This document shows positions 33,348-40,014 of a stretch of DNA of 48,453 bases, in pieces. How positions within the stretch are numbered: the first letter of the stretch is position 1; each line of letters starts with the position of its first letter. The notes beneath the pieces are model-generated. The model had not been told where the DNA came from. It searched no databases and saw only the letters and a program-made list of their open reading frames with translations. The position numbers and the translations under genes are program-made. The stretch lies in the IMG/VR virus record IMGVR_UViG_3300023178_000074, positions 1 to 48,453 of that record; one strand, 5' to 3'. The DNA is from a virus.

Positions 33348-34748
33348 TTATTCCCAATCATCATCCGGGAAGTTTATCTTGATAGAATGATTATCTGGAT
33401 CACTTCCTGCCATAACTGCTTGAGCATGGAAGGCTAACGCATCTCCCCATTCCTGCCAGTTACCTGGATCGAATTGCTTTAGCTTGAATGTTCTAATAGT
33501 TTTAGCTTTGCCGTATTTTTTCATATGAGGTTTAGATACTTTCTCAGGACCTAATACAGTAATTTTTTTAGTATCTATTTTTATAAACCCGCCATCAGAC
33601 GTAGTCATTGAGATTTCGTCTGGTAGCTTTTTAGCGTTCTTTTCAGCATCTAAATTTACTTTGAGTTTGTCCAATGCCATAGACAGAGCTGTATCCATTT
33701 TGACATTTAGCTTGTCCGAGTATTCTGATTCATATGACTGTACCATATGGCGAACTGCTTGTGCCATTTTGAATGCTTCTGACTTCATAGTAATGCCAGC
33801 TTTGTGCTTTAGCCACTCACGAACCATGATAGACACCTTAGCATCATTTGCCTCCAGTGAAGCGTTTAAACGCTCGTAGCCCTTGTTATCGTGTGAGTCA
33901 ATTACTTTGTAGCCCGTAGGATCTAATGCTACTGCTTGCATGGGTTCTGATGGATGTATAATAGATTGTCCTGCTCTGTCAATAATAGTTGAATAACCTA
34001 GCTCAATAAGAATTAGTGTCCAACGATTAGTAGGCGCATCAGCTTTGATATTATCTTTAATATCAAATCTTACAGTATGATCCGTGCGGTTTGCTCGAGC
34101 AGTTTTATCCTGCATCATCTTTATCAGCTCTTCTTCGTATTCTGGTTTGAATGATGTAGCTAACTGGGACGTGAGACAGAAGTAAGTATATCGAGACATA
34201 TTCCAAAAACGCCCGCCTGGAGTCTTTACTCTTGCTCCATCATTTGCTGCAGCTAATATAGACTTGGCTGCCTCCCAGCCTACTGCTTCTGACATACGAT
34301 TTTTCTGAACGAAAAAGTCTTCAATCATTCGTGCTAGTTTATCATAATCCTGATCCCACATCCTAGAGTTATATGTCTTCAAATCCATAGCACGATTCAT
34401 ATCAACCTGTAATATACCAACCTGTGGTTGCTCACCAGCAAACGGTACATCTAAGATGCGTTTCCTAGGATTATAATAAGACTTCCACGCTTCTTTTAGT
34501 GGATACAAATAAATGCCATTTGGAGTATTGTAGCGTGACTTTGGATTGATGCCAACCTTAAAACCAGATATGTTCTTTCCGCCTTTAGGTTGTAAGTCGC
34601 CCATATCCATTACATATGAAATGAATATGTCTTCTCGATCCTTATACTGTTCTAGTTTATCAGTAAGAGGCACTCGAGGATTTAGTTCTTTACCTGTTTT
34701 ATCCGAAATAGGATTTCTTCTCGCTTCTGATATTTCGTAGTATCTCAT
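33348..34748 (-). CDS. Large unknown protein with capsid-targeting-like N-terminus
   Basis: 466 residues, first gene of a minus operon with the methyltransferase (34 bp gap). Begins MRYYEISE|A, a close match to T4 internal-protein leaders with an IxE|A prohead-protease site. Segments FKVGINPKSRYNTPNGIYLYPL (about 64-85) and LGYSTIIDRAGQSIIHPSEP...VALDP (about 252-285) recall ADP-ribosyltransferase-like toxin folds, but I cannot find a convincing catalytic Glu pair. No signal or TM. Likely a packaged internal protein by its leader and late promoter; function unknown. Confidence 0.75.
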   Translation of the reverse strand: MRYYEISEARRNPISDKTGKELNPRVPLTDKLEQYKDREDIFISYVMDMGDLQPKGGKNISGFKVGINPKSRYNTPNGIYLYPLKEAWKSYYNPRKRILDVPFAGEQPQVGILQVDMNRAMDLKTYNSRMWDQDYDKLARMIEDFFVQKNRMSEAVGWEAAKSILAAANDGARVKTPGGRFWNMSRYTYFCLTSQLATSFKPEYEEELIKMMQDKTARANRTDHTVRFDIKDNIKADAPTNRWTLILIELGYSTIIDRAGQSIIHPSEPMQAVALDPTGYKVIDSHDNKGYERLNASLEANDAKVSIMVREWLKHKAGITMKSEAFKMAQAVRHMVQSYESEYSDKLNVKMDTALSMALDKLKVNLDAEKNAKKLPDEISMTTSDGGFIKIDTKKITVLGPEKVSKPHMKKYGKAKTIRTFKLKQFDPGNWQEWGDALAFHAQAVMAGSDPDNHSIKINFPDDDWE

Positions 34749-34755
34749 AATGTAT

Positions 34756-34769
34756 TATTTATATAAATA
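34756..34769. promoter_or_regulatory. Bidirectional late promoter palindrome
   Basis: TATTTATATAAATA is a perfect 14-bp palindrome holding TATAAATA on both strands (plus box 34762-34769, minus box 34756-34763). The plus start would be near 34775 with AAAGGA ahead of ATG 34785; the minus start would be about 34750, two bases before ATG 34748. Confidence 0.65.
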
Positions 34770-34784
34770 GCATAAAGGATAGAC

Positions 34785-34934
34785 ATGAATAAAGTATGTA
34801 TATTATTATTTATTGTCGTAGTATTGGCGGGATGTTCCAGTAAAACTGCAGACTGTGGATTTTTTGTATTAGAGAAGGACCTTGCTAACTGCGAGCGAGT
34901 AAAGTCAAATCCTGGATCAGGAATGAGGTTCTAA
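34785..34934 (+). CDS. Mini lipoprotein, 49 residues
   Basis: ATG 34785 after AAAGGAT. A Lys-start signal with hydrophobic ILLFIVVVLA ends in lipobox LAGC. The mature part has DCGFFVLEKDLANCERV, again a Cys pair spaced by a charged helix as in the lipoproteins at 30013 and 30117. Directly abuts the next lipoprotein gene (TAA then ATG), and is read from the late palindrome opposite to the packaged-protein operon. Confidence 0.7.
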   Translation: MNKVCILLFIVVVLAGCSSKTADCGFFVLEKDLANCERVKSNPGSGMRF

Positions 34935-35150
34935 ATGATGTTACCTAGAATAATCGCGTTTTTATGTTATGCAGCTATCATAACAGCAATACTCATATTA
35001 GTAACAGCTTGCTCACCATCAGGACATTCTAACTCAGCTCGTCCCAATTGGCAGCAGTCTTCCGTTACTAATAAATCGTGTAACTCTAACCCAAGAGGTG
35101 ACGGCGGCGCTACATATGGATTTCCACAACGATGGTTTGGTGGTTGCTAA
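34935..35150 (+). CDS. Small lipoprotein, 71 residues
   Basis: Begins at the base after the previous stop. Long hydrophobic signal (IIAFLCYAAIITAILILV) and lipobox VTAC. The mature part is Ser/Asn/Gly-rich, with KSCNSNPRGDGG and a terminal GGC, giving three Cys in total. Ends overlap the convergent gene by 4 bp. Unknown role in the envelope. Confidence 0.7.
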   Translation: MMLPRIIAFLCYAAIITAILILVTACSPSGHSNSARPNWQQSSVTNKSCNSNPRGDGGATYGFPQRWFGGC

Positions 35151-35449
35151 TCAACCGGACAATCCTGCATACCAATATCTTCGAATGCCAAGCAGTTGAT
35201 TTGATGACGAATCTCCGCGCCATATGCATCAGCTATTCCAATCAAATCTTCTAACCATATATAACCAGCCATGAACCAAATCATGAATATACTCCATAAC
35301 AGTATTCGTCTCCAACGACGATAGTTTGGTGGTGTCACAACTCCCTCCCTCTTATAGTGTGGTGATAATTCAGGCAACCAATCAGTACCCCCATTTCTCA
35401 CATGCCAATGCTCTCCGGGTAGATGTGGATTACGATCTGGATCTGACAT
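35147..35449 (-). CDS. Single-TM membrane protein
   Basis: 100 residues from ATG 35449, which is preceded by GGGGAGG; the frame extends to a TTG at 35479. A soluble, His/Pro-rich N-terminal half (EHWHVRNGGTDWLPEL) precedes one TM (ILLWSIFMIWFMAGYIWL), leaving a C-terminal part INCLAFEDIGMQDCPVD with two Cys that echoes the lipoprotein Cys-pair pattern. Type N-in topology is likely from the RRWRR before the TM. Confidence 0.6.
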   Translation of the reverse strand: MSDPDRNPHLPGEHWHVRNGGTDWLPELSPHYKREGVVTPPNYRRWRRILLWSIFMIWFMAGYIWLEDLIGIADAYGAEIRHQINCLAFEDIGMQDCPVD

Positions 35450-35479
35450 ATCCTCCCCCGAACGAGTGTAGCGAGCCAA

Positions 35480-35497
35480 CGGCTGAAAGCCGGTTTT
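35480..35497 (+). terminator. Possible hairpin terminator
   Basis: CGGCT-GAA-AGCCG followed by GTTTT on the plus strand. It could stop transcripts running rightward from the lipoprotein pair, although it lies 330 bp past them. Confidence 0.3.
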
Positions 35498-35519
35498 GCG
35501 GTGATAGCATTATCCTACT

Positions 35520-35684
35520 TCAAAATGGATTCCAATATTCGTCCCATTTATCCTCATTGTAATCACGACACCGTTCTCGCCCCTCCTCAGTAAAATACAT
35601 AGATGGACAACGCCAAGCCTGTAACCCCCATATACATGATGATAATAAAATAGATATCAAACCAACAATGATAAATAGTCGCAT
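35520..35684 (-). CDS. Small lipoprotein, 54 residues
   Basis: From ATG 35684: MRLFIIVGLISI with lipobox LLSSC, then WRCPSMYFTEEGRERCRDYNE, a further case of the Cys...E/D-rich helix...Cys motif, and an acidic-aromatic end DEYWNPF. A longer frame to 35717 would put extra residues before the signal and is rejected. Divergent from the methyltransferase gene at 35701 across an AT-rich 16-bp gap. Confidence 0.68.
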   Translation of the reverse strand: MRLFIIVGLISILLSSCIWGLQAWRCPSMYFTEEGRERCRDYNEDKWDEYWNPF

Positions 35685-35700
35685 ATAAAATATATATCTT

Positions 35701-36312
35701 ATGACATCTACAATCATCCAACTTCACGATATCCTTAGAAACGATCCTGTAACCCTTATGCGGGATAAGCTCAACTATTTTTTAGCACGATGTGATAAGA
35801 AAAAAATAAAATTTAAGCACATCTCAGAGATAGGAACTTTCTGTGGGGGAACCGCGCATCTACTAGCACAACACTATCCCCGTGCAATCATAAATACTGT
35901 AGACGTAAATCTATGGGATCAGTATTTCCTTCCCAATCGTAATAATGAACATATCCGACAAATGGTGCAACAACACTATCAAGAACTATACGATATCGAA
36001 TTACGACTCCCAGAACAAATTGGTGAGATACAATCGTTCTATGAATCCATAAATCCTAACCTAACACTGCATCAAAATCATTTAGACTTAACAGGTTCTG
36101 ATCTCATCATCATTGACGGTGATCATAGTCCTGAGGGTATAAAACGAGACTTTGAACAGATTGTTGAACAGGCTCCCGGGGCAACCCTATTTTGCGATGA
36201 TACTCATATCTCATACATATTTAAAATTGTACAAAGGATGGCTAAAAAATATAACTATCGTCTATCCGGACCGCATTGGAATCGTCACTACACCGTACTA
36301 ACACCGTGTTGA
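35701..36312 (+). CDS. Class I SAM methyltransferase-like protein
   Basis: 203 residues. SEIGTFCGGTAHLLA (about 42-56) is motif I, INTVDVNLW is motif II, and DLIIIDGDHSPEGIKRDFE (about 133-151) is the Methyltransf_24-type block seen in sugar and cephalosporin hydroxylase-like enzymes. The upstream box TATAAAAT (35685-35692) would start a message within three bases of the ATG. Substrate unknown, probably a glycan or small molecule. Confidence 0.8.
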   Translation: MTSTIIQLHDILRNDPVTLMRDKLNYFLARCDKKKIKFKHISEIGTFCGGTAHLLAQHYPRAIINTVDVNLWDQYFLPNRNNEHIRQMVQQHYQELYDIELRLPEQIGEIQSFYESINPNLTLHQNHLDLTGSDLIIIDGDHSPEGIKRDFEQIVEQAPGATLFCDDTHISYIFKIVQRMAKKYNYRLSGPHWNRHYTVLTPC

Positions 36313-36640
36313 GGGAGCATGAGCTAACCTGTCTATTGGCTCGGAGACGCTGTCCATACAAAGACTATCCCGAGGAGCGTAGAAAAGCCTGTTACAGGTT
36401 ATAAGAAAATTCTGTGCAAAAAATTTTTGAATTGAGGTTTTGTGATTGGGAGGAGCTTTTGTTGTGCGGAGAATTCGTCTAGGGTGAGATGCGGATTTTT
36501 AGCTACGGATTTTTAATATAGAGTACTTTTCGTTTCTGGGTACCACTTTCCGTGATACTGGGTATCGCATAGGGCTGGGGTGTGCGCTTGCAATAAGTGT
36601 GCATTAAGCCACCTCCAAAAAAATTTTCTTTCTTTTTTTC
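36313..36640. other. Non-coding stretch between convergent genes
   Basis: No convincing gene. The start holds a short open stretch (TTG at 36309, 31 codons) encoding RRCPYKDYPEERRKAC, which looks like the Cys-pair tail of the nearby lipoproteins without a signal peptide. The rest is mixed sequence with T-rich runs near 36610-36640 at the end of the minus gene. Confidence 0.5.
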
Positions 36641-36874
36641 TTAACCGACTATCGTTATCTTATCAAATAATTTTACATCCGTTATCTTATGTTCCAGATA
36701 GTTACACTCGGATAGATATTGTTGTATGATGCTAATAGCATTCTTACTAGAATAGCCAATTACGTCTTCAGTTACGCTATGCTGCTCCCCAGTGCTAGAT
36801 ACATAGCTATATGATACTCTAAATACGCCCGCTGGAGTCTGCTTGGTTGGTGTTGTTGCTTGTTGTAGTGCCAT
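36641..36874 (-). CDS. Small unknown protein, 77 residues
   Basis: ATG 36874 is preferred over a GTG at 36901. Thr/Gln-rich N-terminus, then a beta-alpha pattern FRVSYSYVSSTGEQHSV and an ISIIQQYLSECN helix, ending KLFDKITIVG. No Shine-Dalgarno is visible. It is the last minus gene before the AAA+ ATPase. Not recognised. Confidence 0.5.
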   Translation of the reverse strand: MALQQATTPTKQTPAGVFRVSYSYVSSTGEQHSVTEDVIGYSSKNAISIIQQYLSECNYLEHKITDVKLFDKITIVG

Positions 36875-36927
36875 ATAGTATTTAGCATACGGTGGGGACA
36901 CGGAAGGGCAGCCATGTCCCCATACGC

Positions 36928-37011
36928 TAGTCCCAGGAGTACATACTCTACTGTAGGACTAACAGCAATTCCATAGCGCCCGCTTGGTGGGGCGCAGACA
37001 CTCTACGAGTG
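36928..37011. other. Cluster of three hairpins downstream of the AAA+ gene
   Basis: TAGTCC/GGACTA (36928-36961) encloses GAGTA-CA-TACTC; GCGCCC/GGGCGC spans 36976-36995; CACTC-TAC-GAGTG spans 36999-37011. No T-run follows any of them in either direction, so they may be structured RNA or transcript-end protection, not classical terminators. Confidence 0.4.
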
Positions 37012-37052
37012 CTGTTTGGCGGCGTTAGGTTTATAAGCTCGCCGCAGCTCTG

Positions 37053-38090
37053 TTACTTCAGCAATGAGACGGCAGCGTACTTCTGCCAGCTATCACCGAA
37101 AGCACTCTTCAACTCGGCAGCCTTGACTACCGTGCGTAATGATTGCTCCCGTAACTTATCAAAGTTATCAGTAACAAAGTCTAACACATTGTTCTGTTCT
37201 GCGTCAGTCATGTCAAAGTCTTTGAGCAGTCCATCCTGTGCTACTTGCTTGATGCGTAACAGTCGCTCTCTGTCTGTACTAATGTCACAGCTCATATAGT
37301 GTGAGCGTGATGTGAGAGCATCTAGGTGTGGCTTCAGTTTGTTTGACTTGACTGTCTCAAAGTCAATGTTAGTAAGGAAGATAGCCGATGCTTGGAAGTC
37401 AAAGCGATCTGGAATACCTTCTCTATCTAATACACGTGACTCAGTGTTCCAACAAATAGTTCGTCGTGCTTTAGAATCTAATGCTGCCTTTAGTATGTTC
37501 AACATCAGTGTGTCTTCAAAGATCGTATCACAATCATCGAAGACGACCACTTTGCCAGCATCACGGAACTTATACAGTGCTTTGTATAATCCGATTGGAC
37601 TCATAGCACCTTTGATAATAGTGTATGGAACTTCCTTCTCGGATAGTGTTGAGAGGATGTTGTGCTTGGATAGCTTGCGCTCTACTCCGTGTGACTTACC
37701 TACACCAGCAGGGCCACTAATAATGAGTGACTTGATCTTGCCTTTCTTTGCTGCGCCTGTCAGTGCTTCTAGCATCTCAAAACGCTCGCGCATTCGTACA
37801 ATAATCTCCTCGTCTGTCTCAGTAGTCAGTGCCATAGCCGGGGTGAGTGCTCTGCTTATTTCTTGCATGCCGCCTTCTATCATATAGTTGTTGTCTGTTA
37901 CTCTTACACGAATGTTCTTGTTGGGAAAGCCTGTTACGGCTGTAGCATCTACATATACCTCATCGTATCCGCGAGGCATAGTTTTGATGTTCTTTACTAT
38001 TGGGAAAGTCTTACCAGCGACTGAGATAGCCTTGTTGCCTGGTGCGTTGTGGAATGAACTTGAATTAGGATGGAATGTAATATTTGCCAT
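37053..38090 (-). CDS. AAA+ ATPase
   Basis: 345 residues. An N-terminal beta-rich domain (1-85) is followed by Walker A GPAGVGKS (126-133), Walker B VVVFDD (181-186), a sensor-1-like AIFLTNIDF and an arginine-rich SRSHYMSCD region that could hold sensor 2/arginine finger. GCAGGAGAC precedes the ATG. This kind of AAA+ protein is common in marine T4-like phages but its target is unknown; a remodeller of host or phage protein complexes is plausible. Served by the first promoter of the early series. Confidence 0.88.
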   Translation of the reverse strand: MANITFHPNSSSFHNAPGNKAISVAGKTFPIVKNIKTMPRGYDEVYVDATAVTGFPNKNIRVRVTDNNYMIEGGMQEISRALTPAMALTTETDEEIIVRMRERFEMLEALTGAAKKGKIKSLIISGPAGVGKSHGVERKLSKHNILSTLSEKEVPYTIIKGAMSPIGLYKALYKFRDAGKVVVFDDCDTIFEDTLMLNILKAALDSKARRTICWNTESRVLDREGIPDRFDFQASAIFLTNIDFETVKSNKLKPHLDALTSRSHYMSCDISTDRERLLRIKQVAQDGLLKDFDMTDAEQNNVLDFVTDNFDKLREQSLRTVVKAAELKSAFGDSWQKYAAVSLLK

Positions 38091-38137
38091 TATGTCTCCT
38101 GCCTTGTTATTGCCTAATGTTTCACCCTATATAACTT

Positions 38138-38166
38138 ATTATATAGGGGTTTGTGCCTAATGTCAA
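38138..38166 (-). promoter_or_regulatory. Early sigma-70 promoter 1
   Basis: TTGACA-17 bp-TATAAT for the AAA+ gene. The transcribed start region has CCTATATA...TATATAGG, a potential 5' hairpin. Confidence 0.8.
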
Positions 38167-38177
38167 GTTATTTATTT

Positions 38178-38417
38178 CTATAATTTTACAGCAGCTCCTT
38201 CTGGTAATGCAAGTTTGACTTCTTCGTAACCTCTAAAACTAACAATGTCTTCATCATCTTCTACAGGGTTGGTCGCCAGGTGCTCGTCAATAACTCGTTC
38301 AGCAATGTTGAGCGCATCCTTCAAACTTACTGGAGGAAGAGCTTCTGGCAATACTGTGATCTCTCCGCCTTTGCTTGTGTATGCTGCTACTGCCCGGTCT
38401 AGTTGCTCTCTAGTCAT
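38178..38417 (-). CDS. Small acidic early protein, 79 residues
   Basis: Soluble, acidic and helical (LKDALNIAERVIDEHLA) with an EEVKLALPEGAAVKL end. Own promoter upstream; SD GGAG lies within a CTCC-TGT-GGAG hairpin (see leader entries). Function not recognised; a host-takeover role is typical for such early genes. Confidence 0.7.
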   Translation of the reverse strand: MTREQLDRAVAAYTSKGGEITVLPEALPPVSLKDALNIAERVIDEHLATNPVEDDEDIVSFRGYEEVKLALPEGAAVKL

Positions 38418-38423
38418 TGTCGT

Positions 38424-38434
38424 CTCCTGTGGAG
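38424..38434 (-). promoter_or_regulatory. SD-covering leader hairpin
   Basis: CTCC-ACA-GGAG on the minus strand; the GGAG half is the ribosome binding site of the 79-residue gene. Confidence 0.45.
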
Positions 38435-38476
38435 TGTTTGTATTGTGTAAGCTCTTGTGTCTTACTGTATGTATAT

Positions 38477-38505
38477 ATTATAGCGTAGTGCTTGACAAAA
38501 GTCAA
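38477..38505 (-). promoter_or_regulatory. Early sigma-70 promoter 2
   Basis: TTGACT-17 bp-TATAAT, A-tract upstream of the -35; drives the gene starting at 38417. Confidence 0.85.
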
Positions 38506-38521
38506 GCACTTTTTTGCCTAA

Positions 38522-38875
38522 TTATCGACCAGCAACATGATTTACTTGTGGTCCAAGTCCGCCAACAATCTCCTCAGCAAATGGATCGTTGTTGGTGTTA
38601 GCTGGTCCCAATCCACCTACGATCTCTTCAGCAAATGGATCAATGTTGGTGTTAGCTGGACCAAGTCCGCCTACGATCTCTTCAGCAAATGGATCAATGT
38701 TGGTGTTAGCTGGACCAAGTCCGCCTACGATCTCTTCAGCAAATGGATCTACGCTAACTGCTACTGGACCCAATCCACCTACAATCTCTTCTGCGAATTT
38801 GTCAGCACCTGTGAAGGCCATTGCGGCGTTACTCATTACCAATGCTGCTACTGTTGCTGTGATAAACTTTTTCAT
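38522..38875 (-). CDS. Exported protein of five tandem 18-residue repeats
   Basis: 117 residues from ATG 38875 (GGAG 8 bases upstream); the frame extends to 39043 but the extension runs through the promoter and leader and is not real. Signal peptide MKKFITATVAALVMSNAAMA, then five copies of a unit with an invariant 11-residue core FAEEIVGGLGP and variable linkers (VAVSVD, ANTNID, ANTNID, ANTNND, QVNHV). Repeats differ mostly at synonymous positions, so the core peptide is under selection. No Cys, no TM in the mature part. It could be a multivalent binding protein or a precursor cut into peptides. Confidence 0.85.
   Translation of the reverse strand: MKKFITATVAALVMSNAAMAFTGADKFAEEIVGGLGPVAVSVDPFAEEIVGGLGPANTNIDPFAEEIVGGLGPANTNIDPFAEEIVGGLGPANTNNDPFAEEIVGGLGPQVNHVAGR
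38549..38797. repeat. Tandem 54-bp coding repeat, five cores
   Basis: Cores begin at 38549, 38603, 38657, 38711 and 38765, exactly 54 bp apart. The outer copies carry several silent changes relative to the inner three. Confidence 0.95.
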
Positions 38876-38882
38876 CGTCGTG

Positions 38883-38895
38883 CTCCGTATTGGAG
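38883..38895 (-). promoter_or_regulatory. SD-covering leader hairpin
   Basis: CTCC-AATAC-GGAG on the minus strand in front of the repeat-protein start. Confidence 0.45.
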
Positions 38896-38965
38896 TTAGT
38901 AAAAATTGTAAGCTAAATTGCCTACAGTGTGTCAGCAAAGCTAAATGCCTTACTGTATAAAAACT

Positions 38966-38994
38966 ATTATAACGTAGTGCCCGACAAATGTCAA
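38966..38994 (-). promoter_or_regulatory. Early sigma-70 promoter 3
   Basis: TTGACA-17 bp-TATAAT, full consensus. Leader of about 85 nt to ATG 38875 contains a GTAAGGCATTTAGC...-type start and the SD hairpin. Confidence 0.88.
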
Positions 38995-39011
38995 GCACTT
39001 TTTTTATCTTT

Positions 39012-39221
39012 TTACCTAATAACTTTAAATTTCTTTCCACCAATTACTTCGTAGCGTACAACCTTCAAGCTACTAGCAGTTTCTACCTTTTGTGCTCCAC
39101 CATTCTCAAACGCCCTTACCTGTGCTGTTTTTACATCAGCGTCCAGTCTAGCACTCTTCATCATGCCCTTGTTGCTGTATGTGCCAATTGCTCTGCTGTA
39201 AAATGTTTCTTGCTTTTTCAT
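39012..39221 (-). CDS. Small basic early protein, 69 residues
   Basis: AGGATA before the ATG. Lys/Arg-rich, soluble, with a C-terminal LKVVRYEVIGGKKFKVIR strand pair. Could bind nucleic acid; not recognised. Own promoter at 39281. Confidence 0.68.
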   Translation of the reverse strand: MKKQETFYSRAIGTYSNKGMMKSARLDADVKTAQVRAFENGGAQKVETASSLKVVRYEVIGGKKFKVIR

Positions 39222-39280
39222 AGTATATCCTATGTGTGTGTTGCGTTTGTTAGTAAGTTTTATTACTTACTATACTTCTA

Positions 39281-39309
39281 ATTATAACAGCCTATCTGCC
39301 GTTTGTCAA
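39281..39309 (-). promoter_or_regulatory. Early sigma-70 promoter 4
   Basis: TTGACA-17 bp-TATAAT for the gene starting at 39221; leader begins with a GTAAG...CTTAC-type inverted repeat. Confidence 0.85.
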
Positions 39310-39328
39310 GCACTTTTTTTATCTTTTT

Positions 39329-39580
39329 TTAGATACTCAATTGTGCCATCAACTTGCCACCTACGCCAATGCTCATGTCGCCTTCACTGTGCTTTACGAG
39401 CGCAAACTCCTGCCATACCTTCTCTACCTTGAGGCTTAGCATTCCAGTCACCTCATCACCGTTGCTGGGCTTGCCAAACTTGGAGAACGCCTTCGCCTTT
39501 GCTAACGGGCTGAGATCCAAATGCTGTCCTCGTCCGCCTAACCTAATTGCTGGAAGTGTCATTCTTTCTTTCTTTGTCAT
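39329..39580 (-). CDS. Small early protein, 83 residues
   Basis: GGAGCAGGCA before ATG 39580. N-terminal KKERMTLPAIRLGGRGQ is basic; the body carries AFSKFGKPSNGDEVTGMLSLKVEKVWQEFALV, a beta-rich pattern. Not recognised. Confidence 0.68.
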   Translation of the reverse strand: MTKKERMTLPAIRLGGRGQHLDLSPLAKAKAFSKFGKPSNGDEVTGMLSLKVEKVWQEFALVKHSEGDMSIGVGGKLMAQLSI

Positions 39581-39622
39581 TGCCTGCTCCGTGTGTTGTT
39601 ACTGTTTCAACGTTATGTATAT

Positions 39623-39650
39623 ATTATACAGTCTTTTAGGAAATAGTCAA
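39623..39650 (-). promoter_or_regulatory. Early sigma-70 promoter 5
   Basis: TTGACT-16 bp-TATAAT with A-tracts upstream; drives the gene starting at 39580. Confidence 0.8.
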
Positions 39651-39670
39651 GCCTTTTTTTTATCTTTTTT

Positions 39671-39856
39671 TTATTTTTTTCTGATGCTCCAGTAGTTGTC
39701 GCCATCAAAGTCTCGGTGTGGAGTGGCAGTATATCCGCCTACGTTCAGTGTCGCCTCCATTGCGTTTCTATCGTATGTAAAAGTATAGCCGTTGTTGGAG
39801 TTAGCAATTCTTTTGATGATCGCTGCCGTTGTGTCGTTTGCTGCTGGAATGCTCAT
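39671..39856 (-). CDS. Small early protein, 61 residues
   Basis: AGGAGACGAT precedes ATG 39856. Helix then beta hairpins (YTFTYDRNAMEATLNVGGYTATP, DFDGDNYWSIRKK). Soluble. Not recognised. Confidence 0.66.
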   Translation of the reverse strand: MSIPAANDTTAAIIKRIANSNNGYTFTYDRNAMEATLNVGGYTATPHRDFDGDNYWSIRKK

Positions 39857-39897
39857 ATCGTCTCCTGTGTTAGTTACTGTTTCAACGTTATGTATAT

Positions 39898-39925
39898 ATT
39901 ATAGCACAGGTATGAAATAAGTCAA
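39898..39925 (-). promoter_or_regulatory. Early sigma-70 promoter 6
   Basis: TTGACT-16 bp-TATAAT for the gene starting at 39856. Confidence 0.82.
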
Positions 39926-39982
39926 GCCTTTTTTTTATCTTTTTTTATTTTTTTCTATCCTGGCGGGATAGGATCGGAGACA

Positions 39983-39998
39983 TCCGATGATCATCGGA
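39983..39998. promoter_or_regulatory. 16-bp perfect palindrome TCCGATGATCATCGGA
   Basis: Sits just past the stop of the Zn-finger gene; the half-site CCGATG/CATCGG recurs seven or more times from 39984 to 40249. Could be an operator or a transcript-end hairpin. Confidence 0.45.
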
Positions 39999-40014
39999 CA
40001 TCACCGATGTCTGC

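Noticed and set aside
37009-38160. Three plus-strand ORFs opposite the AAA+ gene
   Set aside because: All are antisense shadows of the AAA+ coding region, which has intact Walker motifs and a strong promoter.
38549-38797. CRISPR-like array of regular repeats
   Set aside because: The 54-bp repeats are contiguous coding units in frame with a signal peptide; the 'spacers' are the variable linkers of the same protein.
38876-39043. N-terminal extension of the repeat protein
   Set aside because: The extension reads through the promoter and leader, and the signal peptide begins at 38875 with a ribosome site just before it.
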